The notes below the pieces were generated by a model, which saw only the letters and a program-made list of their open reading frames with translations, was not told where the DNA came from and did no database searches. This document shows positions 56,601-64,000 of a DNA stretch of 64,000 bases, one piece after another. Position 1 is the stretch's first letter, and every line of letters begins with the position of its first letter. This stretch comes from Phoma sp. XZ068 (taxonomy: Eukaryota > Ascomycota > Dothideomycetes > Pleosporales > Didymellaceae). A program made the position numbers and the translations under genes. The DNA is taken from the NCBI GenBank assembly GCA_004835665.1, contig ML240445.1, positions 682,001 to 746,000 of the forward strand. The letters run 5' to 3'.

Positions 56601-59600
56601 GCGCCATCGTGGAGCAAGGGCAAGAGAAGCTCGAAAGCCGATGTGGCGGTCGAAGTCGTCGAAGAGTCAACAGATCCTGTGCAGAAACCAGATGAAGATG
56701 ATCCATGGGGCAGCGCAGCTTTCAACATCGGCAAGAAGGCGAAGAAGAGCAAGAAGGGTGTCCTTGGAGCGCCTACCCCGCCTGAACCCGAACTTCCACC
56801 GCCTCTTGAGATCGAAGCTCCTCCCCCAGTCATTGAGGAAGAAGATCCATGGAGCTTCGGCGCTACTTCTTCCAAGAAAAAGAAGAAGAAAGGTGAGTCT
56901 ACTGATGAGCTTACCAAGACGACTTCGAAGGATTCTGCGCCCAAATCTGCCACCGAAGACCTGCTCGGGCTCGATGACCCGCCACCGGAAGTTGTAGAGG
57001 AAGCGCCTATCGAGGACAAGAAAGATAAAAAGGACAAGAAGAAGGAGACCAAGTCCACGAGCATGTGGGGCGCCTTCTCGTCCTCTTCGTCCAAGAAAGA
57101 GACCTCTTCTGAGAAGAAAAAGCGGGAAAAGAAGGAGGCTAAGGAGGCGGAAGAGGCTGCAGAGAAGGCGCGTCTCGAACAAGAGGAAGCAGACCGACTC
57201 GCACAGGAAGCTGCTGATGCGGAAGCTGCCGCTGCCGAACAGGCCCGCATCGAAGCCGAGGAAGCTGAGCTCGCCCGCATTGCGACCGAAGAGGAAGAGA
57301 GGAAGAAAAAGGAGGAAGAGGAGGCAGCAAAGAGCTCGGGTTGGGGCAGCAGCATCTGGGGCTCTTCGACTAAGAAGAAGGAGACTACCAAAGAGCGCAA
57401 AGCCCGGGAGAAGAAGGAAGAGCAGGAGCGGCTGGAACGAGAGGCTAAAGAGGCTGAGGAGGCGGCAGAGAAGGCACGGCTCGAGCAGGAAGAGGCCGAC
57501 CGCATCAAAAAGGAGGAAGACGAGAAGCTCCAGAGTGAGGCCAAGGCAGCAGCAGAGGCAGCGCTGGCAGCGGACGAGGCTCGACTTGACGCTGAAGATG
57601 CTGTGCGCATGCTCAGAGAAGACTTCGACGCGACATCCGGGCCACCAGCTAAGAAGGAGACTTCGAAAGCGAAGAAAGACCGCGAGACCAAAGAGAAGAA
57701 GCTAAAGAAGCAGATCGAGAAGCTGGAGCAGGAAGCTGCTGACGCTGCTGATGCCGCTGCGAAAGCTCAAGAGAATGCTGACAACCTAGAGGCTGAGTGT
57801 GTTGTTGCCGGAATCGATACCGCGTTCCTGATGGAGTTCAAGAGGGAACCTGAACCTGTTACCGACGAGGCTCCTCCACCGCCGCCAGAGGAAGAGGCTC
57901 CACCTGCAGATGAGCCCGTGCCTGCGCCGAGCGCAGATGATGATCTCTGGAACTCTGTCAAGGATATTCCTGAAGACGAACTTCTGGCTGAGCTTGGCGA
58001 GACCAAGACCACCTTGCCGACGAAAAAGAAGGATGAAGGCGGTGGATGGGGAAGTGCCTGGGGCATTTCACTACGTAAGACTAAGAAGGAACCTGAACCC
58101 GAGGTCGTCCTCCCCGAACCAGTCGTTGAACCTGAAGCAGAACCCGAACCGGAACCGGAGCCAGAGATAGTTGCAGTCGAGGAGCCTGTGCTGTCCGCCA
58201 AGGAGTTGAAGAAGCTCGAAAAGGCAAAGAAGAAGAAGGGCAAGCTCGTGGAACCAGAGCCAGAACCCGTGGTCGTCCCCGAACCTGAACCTGAGCCTTT
58301 TGTCGATCCAGAGCCGGAACCTGTCTTTGAGGATGCTCCTGAGCCGCCGCCGCCGCCACCAATCGAGGTTATCGAGGCGACGCCAAAGAAAGAGAAGAAG
58401 AGCAAGAAGTTGAAGAAGTCGAGGTATGAGGATGAGATTGTCGCGATTGAAGAGCCTATTGCTGCGCCTCCGCCTGCGGCCAGAAGATCACCCATCCCAG
58501 GCGGCTTCCCAATGGACGATGACATGTTGATTGATATCGACAGCGCTGAACCACCGCCAGCTGAGCCGGAGCCTGAGGTCGTTCCTGAAGTGGTCCCCGA
58601 ACCTGAACCTGTCGTCGAAGAACCAATCGTTGTTCCTGACAAGAAGTCAAAGAAGCTGAAGAAAAGCAGCAAGTCCTCCAAATCCACGCCCGTGGTTGAA
58701 GCGCCACCACCTCCGCCGCCTCCGCCGCCCCCAGAGCTCGATGAGTTTGTTGACGCTGAGGCGGAACCAGCAGAGATTGTGATTCTTGACAGTGCACCTG
58801 TCGATCGTGAGATGCCGCTGGATGATGATTTGGTAGATGCTGAAGAAGCTCCAGCCAAGCTTCCCACACCACCACCCGAGGAAGATCCAGAGCCGGTGGT
58901 TGTCGTGGAGTCACCAAAGAAAGAGCGCGCAAAGGTCATTCGTAGTGGCGCAGCTGGTTCATGGGCAAAGTGGGGTGCAACACCACCGTCCAAGTCAAGA
59001 GAGAGCAGGAAGAAGTCACGCGATGACGGTGGAAGTAGTGCTGCTAAGCCGAGCATGAGTCGCTCCAAGTCTGTACGCACTTCATCGACAAGGGATCGGG
59101 ATGTCATGTCCAAGTCATCCGGCTCTGACAAGATGTCAAAGACGCCATCCGCCTCGCGGAGCAAACCTCAACGTGCATCCACAGGACTTGGTCAACTATT
59201 TGGTGCTTCAGCATTCGGCGCAGCACCATCGCATCCAACCATGTCTAGATCCAAGTCGCATCGAACATCTGCAACTCCCAAGATGCTGTCGCGCCGAAAC
59301 TCAATTGACCGCGATACCGCGATGATGTCGCCGCCGCAGACCGACACTGACATGAAGTACTCGTCGAAGGCCGCGAAGGTTTTGGGTAGGGAGAAGCCAT
59401 CTCGAAGGTCGAGCACTAGAGACAAGGGCAAGTCTAGAGGTAAGCACATCACTAGCAGCTTGGGCACCATTGGTCGGCCCCTAGTAAGCGGCTGGACGGA
59501 ACTAACCGAGAGCTCAGCTGTGCCCGACCCGTACCCTCTCGAGGATGACCTCGTGATGCTCGACGACTCTCCCACACCCGTGCAGGAACGACCAGAAACA

Positions 59601-61130
59601 AAGCGTCGCAAGTCGAAGCGCGGTTCTGTGCAGGCTGAGGAACCCATTACTGCGCCGCCTAGCGCCGACGACCCTGTCATTGTGGATCCCATGGATGTGG
59701 AGCCCGCCCCAGTTGAGGCTGAGCGCAGGCCCCGCCGCGAACGCGAACACTCACGACGCGAACGAGCACCGTCGATGGCGAAGGATGCGCTGCCCACGCT
59801 GGCTGGCGTCGCCGGCACAGCTGCCGCCGTCCACGGGCTGAAGAGCATGTTTGCCTTTGGCCGCAAGAAGAGTGCGCCTGCGCCAGTGCACGACGAAGAT
59901 GCGCGCGACCGGCGCAGGGCCGCCTACGAAACTGAAGATGAGCGCAGACGGCGCAAGCGATCCACAATGCGCGGCGACATGGACGATGATGAGGCTAAGC
60001 GCTTGCGACACGAGCGTCGCAGTGTCCGGCGCGAGCGCGAGGAGGCTGACATGATGGCCTCGGGCGCAAACGGTAACGGCAGCCCTGAGTACGACCCGGA
60101 GCGCGAGGCTCGACGGGCTGAGCGCCGAGCGCGTCGAGAGCGAGATGGAGATAAAGGCTCTCGCCGCGCTGAGCTGGAGGAGGTCGAGGCCAAAGCCGAA
60201 CGGCGCCGCGAGCGCGAGCGCGAGAACGAGGCCGCTATCCTCGCGCAGAAGAAGGCGCGCCAGATGGCCGAGCTCGAGCGCCGCAACAAGCAGGCCGAAG
60301 AGGAGCTGCGACGCATCGCCGAGAAGGAGGAGCGCAAACGCGTGCGCGCTGAGCGCAAGATGAGTGTCGACGACCGTGACCGCGACCACCGCTCCTCCCG
60401 CCGCAAGGACAGCCAGCGCGAGCCGCCTCGAGCGCAGAACGATCGCCGCCGCTCGCACCAGGCCGAGACCGAGGAAGAGCGTCGTCGCCGGCACGAAGAG
60501 CGCCGCGCCGCCCGCCGCAATTCCGAGTACCCAGCGCCCGCCGCCAACGGCAACGCTGAGCCCATCGCCGACTACTTCGACTCGCGTAATGCCGATGCTG
60601 GCGGCTCTGGCCACCGCTCGAAGCACCGCAGCTCACGCCGTGCCGATGAAGAGCAGAACCAGCCGTACCTGAACAAGGGCCCTGACAAGACATCCTCATG
60701 GGTGCAGTCCCTCTCCGACGACAACCCCCTCCCGCCTCCCATCGCCGAAACAATCCTCGACCCTCCCCCAGGCAGCCGCGACGCGCCCGGCATCGAAGAC
60801 GAAGAAACACCCAGCCAAGACGAAGACATCCGCCTGCGCATCGCCGGCCGCCGGGGCCCCAAACGCGACAAAGAGCGCGCCGAACGCCACGCCGAGCGCG
60901 ACCGCGACCGCGACAGAGAGCGCGACAAGAAACAGCACCGCCGCCGCTCGTACTACGGCGAAGACGACGACCCGGAGCCCCCGCGCTCCAGCAAGCGCGA
61001 CTCCAGACGCAAGACGTACGATCAGTATGCTGATCAGCCGGTGCGCACATGGGATGGGCGGCCCGAGGGCGAGACGCCGCGCGGTGTGAAGAGGGGGAGT
61101 TGGTTGAAGAAGATAGCTGGATTGGGGTGA
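53627..61130 (+). CDS. Giant modular low-complexity protein (2438 aa) with Trp-Gly / poly-Lys / EP-rich repeats
   Basis: Exons 53627..53917, 54049..54888 and 54945..61130, 7317 nt, all junctions phase 0. The N-terminus (1-200) is moderately ordered: WTEDSQHWRAWEAS, then ARLVEHVVHALERLE, then a PPPSYDDSIADLPPDYT stretch. From about 230 to 1720 a module repeats at least 15 times: acidic residues, W-G (for example DDAWGSLG, EDPWGGGWG, SSDWGFSSIWG), 3-12 small residues, a Lys run (KKKKKKG), then an acidic Pro spacer (EPEPEP, PPPPPP). I count 20 WG dipeptides between 54598 and 58973. Two Glu/Ala/Lys coiled-coil-like blocks interrupt it (about 595-685 and 1090-1330). The rest is Ser/Arg-rich, then Arg/Glu-rich, ending RGSWLKKIAGLG. 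I know no named family. A scaffold or tether role is a guess. Confidence 0.85.
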
Positions 61131-61893
61131 GCTAGCCGTTTCGATTGAGTAAAGTAATTGGGTGTGCTTCTTGATTGATTGTTGCATTGCGAGGCGTTTT
61201 TTTTTCTTCCTTTTTCTCTGCTTCCGTTTACGTGTTGGAACAACATATCTCTACCGGCACGATGGGCATGGCATTGACGGACTGACTTTGACATTGCGTG
61301 GGCTGGACTTTGTTGTCATTACTGTTGTTGATGGTATATCAAGAGGGTACCCCGTCTATCCACAATATTGAGCGTTCTGCGACTTTACCTTACTTACGAC
61401 TTGACGACGCATGCACACACATGTTTGGAGGATGGGAAAGGGAAACACATTACATATATGTTAGGTTAGGAGCGAGATAGATACCCCTTCGTTTATACGA
61501 CGTTTTGGAGCGAGACTTTGTGTCTTTGTGTGCATGTGCTGAGCATGTGGATTTATGTGCTGAGGCTGTCGCTTCATGTTTGAGCATGTTGTGGTTGGTT
61601 CTTGACGCGCTGGGCATGGGTGCGTCGTGTACGCTTGCTGTTGGCTGCTTTGTAGGATGCATGCACGTCCTCCCACTTCTGGAGGCTTGGAGGGCAACAG
61701 TTGATCAGCACCTATCCGCTGTCACATGCACGTAGCCTCGCATATTCGTTGCTTATTCAATGGCTTGCTGATGATGCGTGTGGTATCTTTCAGAGCTGCC
61801 CAACCCAGCCATTACGCCTATCGCCTTCCCAATGCTGGATGCTTGCTGCCCTCATCTCGTGATATCTCATAATGTCAGTCCGGGATCCAAATT
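61131..61893. other. Intergenic between convergent genes
   Basis: 763 bp of 3' flanks. A 9-T run lies near 61198. No gene was seen. Confidence 0.5.
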
Positions 61894-63031
61894 CTATTGT
61901 GCCGGTACCGCGTCCCCGCCCTCCATCTCCTCGTCTTCGTCGTCTTCGTCTAGCTCTTCGTCCTCCTCTTCGAAACCTGTCTCAATCTTCAGCCCTTTCA
62001 GCCTGTCCTTCATCGTGTCTCTCTGGTCGCTCTGCCACCTCGATAACGCTGCTGCGGCGTGTACTTTGAATCCAAACACTCGTGGCTCGTATCGTCGTTG
62101 TGACTTGGGTGGGAGCATCGCGGGGTACACTTGGAAAAGGATGTTGTGGAAGGATGTGCCAAAGTATGCGCCGTCGATAACGGCGTGTCGTGAGGATTTG
62201 GGGTTGTAGAGGTCTTCGCAGCGCGAGCAGTATAGCTTCACGGGCGAGGTGTTGGCCACGTCGGACTGGCCCATGGGCAGGAGGGGTTGAGATTCGCACA
62301 TGACGCGCGGGCATTTGCCAAAGTCTGACTTTTTGAACTTCTCGAGCTGTCTCCTGTCAGCCATATTCCCAGGCTTGGCAGCGGCAGGTCCATACCATCT
62401 TCGCCAGCCCCCTCGTTGTCACAATGTATCGTGCGTGCACTAAGCCATAGAGATGTCGCGCCGACTTCTCAATCTGCTCCCGCATCTCATCGTCGCAGTC
62501 GAAGTCGAAGACATCTGTGACGAGGTCGAGGGCGTATTGGTAGTATTGAACCTCGGTGTTCAGCCCGGTAAGGTTGAAGCGGTCGGTAAGGTACTCTTCG
62601 TCGATCTCGCAGAAGTACTCATTCCCCCGCGATGATATGAACTGGGGATACGTTAGTGTAGGTTCGGCCATGGGTGTCATGCCTTGGTGGCCGCGTGTGC
62701 CTCTCAAGACCAGGCCAGTCGTGTGCGAGCAGAGGGATGATTGTACAGCGATAGAACAACGTGCATGTGACATGGCTGGAGGGATGGCATGCGAGTGGTC
62801 TGGGCGGGACGGATTTGCGTATGCGCTTGTTGCTGGTGGTCCCCTGCTGGGCAGGCTGCACGTACCCGGCGTTCACGGGATCGCAACCGCGAATGATGAT
62901 GATATCGACGAGCCAGAAGAGTTGCAAACAACGACAGCCACGGGTGCACTGGGACATGAAAGCAAAGCACCTACCCAGTCGCGCCAGTAACTTGTGTAGT
63001 CGCTGTCTGTGTCACTGTTGAAGTCATCCAT
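61894..63031 (-). CDS. CKB1: Casein kinase II regulatory (beta) subunit
   Basis: Exons complement(61894..62346, 62396..62641, 62975..63031), 756 nt, 251 aa. Exon 1 encodes the acidic N-terminus MDDFNSDTDSDYTSYWRDW. Exon 2 gives NEYFCEIDEEYLTDRFNLTG with LNTEVQYYQYALDLV and the ARYIVTTRGLAKM end. Exon 3 has the zinc finger with Cys113, Cys118, Cys141 and Cys144 (KCPRVMC and LYCSRC), then FGTSFHNILFQVYP and an acidic tail (EEEDEELDEDDEDEEMEGGD). The beta dimer holds and tunes two CK2 catalytic subunits. Intron 1 is 333 nt, the longest solved intron in the window; the acceptor CCCCAG at 62642 is fixed by the conserved frame. It converges on the giant gene. Confidence 0.95.
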
Positions 63032-64000
63032 GCCGCGCGGAGGCGCTGTCTACAGCGAGTGCGTGTTCGAAAAGGCTGTGGTGGGCGGGGCAACTCGGGG
63101 ACTGGGGCTGTTTGGCGTGGAGTGTCTGCGCAGGCGCGGGCCGCGGTTGCTGTGAATTGACGATGAGGTTCAGGTGCGACTTCCATGCGCGGGGTCTTGC
63201 AGCCAGCCTTGACGTTCGCTTGTCCGCGTTGTGCGCTAGTCCTGTTTGGCTGTTGGCGCCTCTCCTCCGCCTTGTTAAGCTTCGACTCGCAAAGTCACTT
63301 GCATCCATCGCCACAAAGTTTGTTATAGACTGCCATGTTTGATCCGTCCTGGCTGCAGGTCCAAACCACGACGGCTAACCTTGCCGCCACAGCAGTTAAA
63401 CATTGACTCCAGGAACCGCAGGCATCACGCAGACACAACACGCACGATTCAGAAACGCTCCTAAGATATAGTGCGTTTGACAATCAAGCTATTAAGTCAT
63501 TGTTCAGGGCTATGTACAAGTCTTTATAAAAGTCTTTGTCGAGTTGGTAGTAAGTTACTGTAGAGAGTTGGAATCATGTTAATTCTGACATCAGCTAATC
63601 GAGGGGACAAGACTTATTGCCGCACCTGTTACCCCAAACCATCCAGCGTGTATTGCCAACTGTGCCGTGTAAGGTAGCTGCAGTTCGCCTTACTTGGAAT
63701 TCTGCATGGCGCTTCTAGCATCTGACTACACCAAACTATCAAGACTTCACGCACTAGCAACCGCACCCGGAGCAAGTCATTTCCAACGGGCTCGCTCCGC
63801 CTACATATTCTCCGGTTAACGACCCGAACGTCAATTTCTAAATTCTGTATCTCCACACTGTTGGTGCCCTCATGGTACCTGCATTTGATCTTGGTCGTCG
63901 TTCCAGGCCCGGTCATGGTTTGAGAAGCAATTGTTCCTGCGCAAGTCCATGCAGCCCTAGCAGCATGCAGCGATACTAACATCAAGCTTTGCTGGTCACG
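63032..64000. other. CKB1 promoter and right-end sequence without a clear gene
   Basis: The first few hundred bases are the CKB1 5' flank. An open minus-strand frame of 118 codons (63629-63985) has no recognisable motif and I do not call it. An exon of a gene beyond the edge cannot be excluded. Confidence 0.45.

Noticed and set aside
54932..59164. Long minus-strand open frames (up to 521 codons) antisense to the giant gene
   Set aside because: They mirror GAA/GAG/AAG and CC-rich codons, which give no stops on the reverse strand. The products are Ser/Phe/Gly strings without splice or start context.

Overview
The window is nuclear DNA of a filamentous ascomycete. I infer Dothideomycetes, probably Pleosporales, from gene content and style; no marker gene settles it. 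The support is short GT-AG introns (mostly 45-60 nt, many with CTRAC-type branch points), a typical Pezizomycotina gene set (Zn2Cys6 factor, PDR transporter, GH47, GH35, GH17, Sld3, verprolin, CK2 beta) and gene spacing of 0.2-2 kb. I solved exon structures by hand. Every complete multi-exon model adds up to a whole number of codons.

Left part (1-13.6 kb): an SSU1-like sulfite/anion exporter runs off the left edge. Next come a 10-exon PDR-type ABC transporter (minus) and a divergent 7-exon Zn2Cys6 regulator (plus). The promoter between these two carries three TCCGCGG sites that resemble yeast pleiotropic drug response elements, so this looks like an efflux and regulator module. Then follow verprolin (minus) and, divergently, a predicted mitochondrial membrane protein, and then a 5'-truncated tRNA-Ser(GCT) relic.

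Middle part (15-33 kb): a secreted GH35 beta-galactosidase, a small DUF1330-like protein, a GH17 glucanase, a GH47 mannosidase, a DHA1-type MFS exporter, mitochondrial P5C dehydrogenase, the ribosome-assembly GTPase NUG1, and divergently a glycerol-phosphatase-like HAD enzyme. The single intron of the beta-galactosidase holds an antisense, in-frame fragment of a paralog of the DUF1330-like gene 3.3 kb away.

Right part (33-64 kb): a homeobox factor, two tiny proteins with possible lipidation signals, a DUF3669 protein, a secreted MRJP/yellow-like protein, the replication initiator Sld3, an 807-aa disordered protein, a giant 2438-aa modular low-complexity protein, and the CK2 regulatory subunit. 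The giant protein has about 20 Trp-Gly motifs, most followed by a Lys-rich run and an acidic EP-rich spacer. It is the best candidate for something undescribed. No transposon, CRISPR array or rRNA gene was seen.
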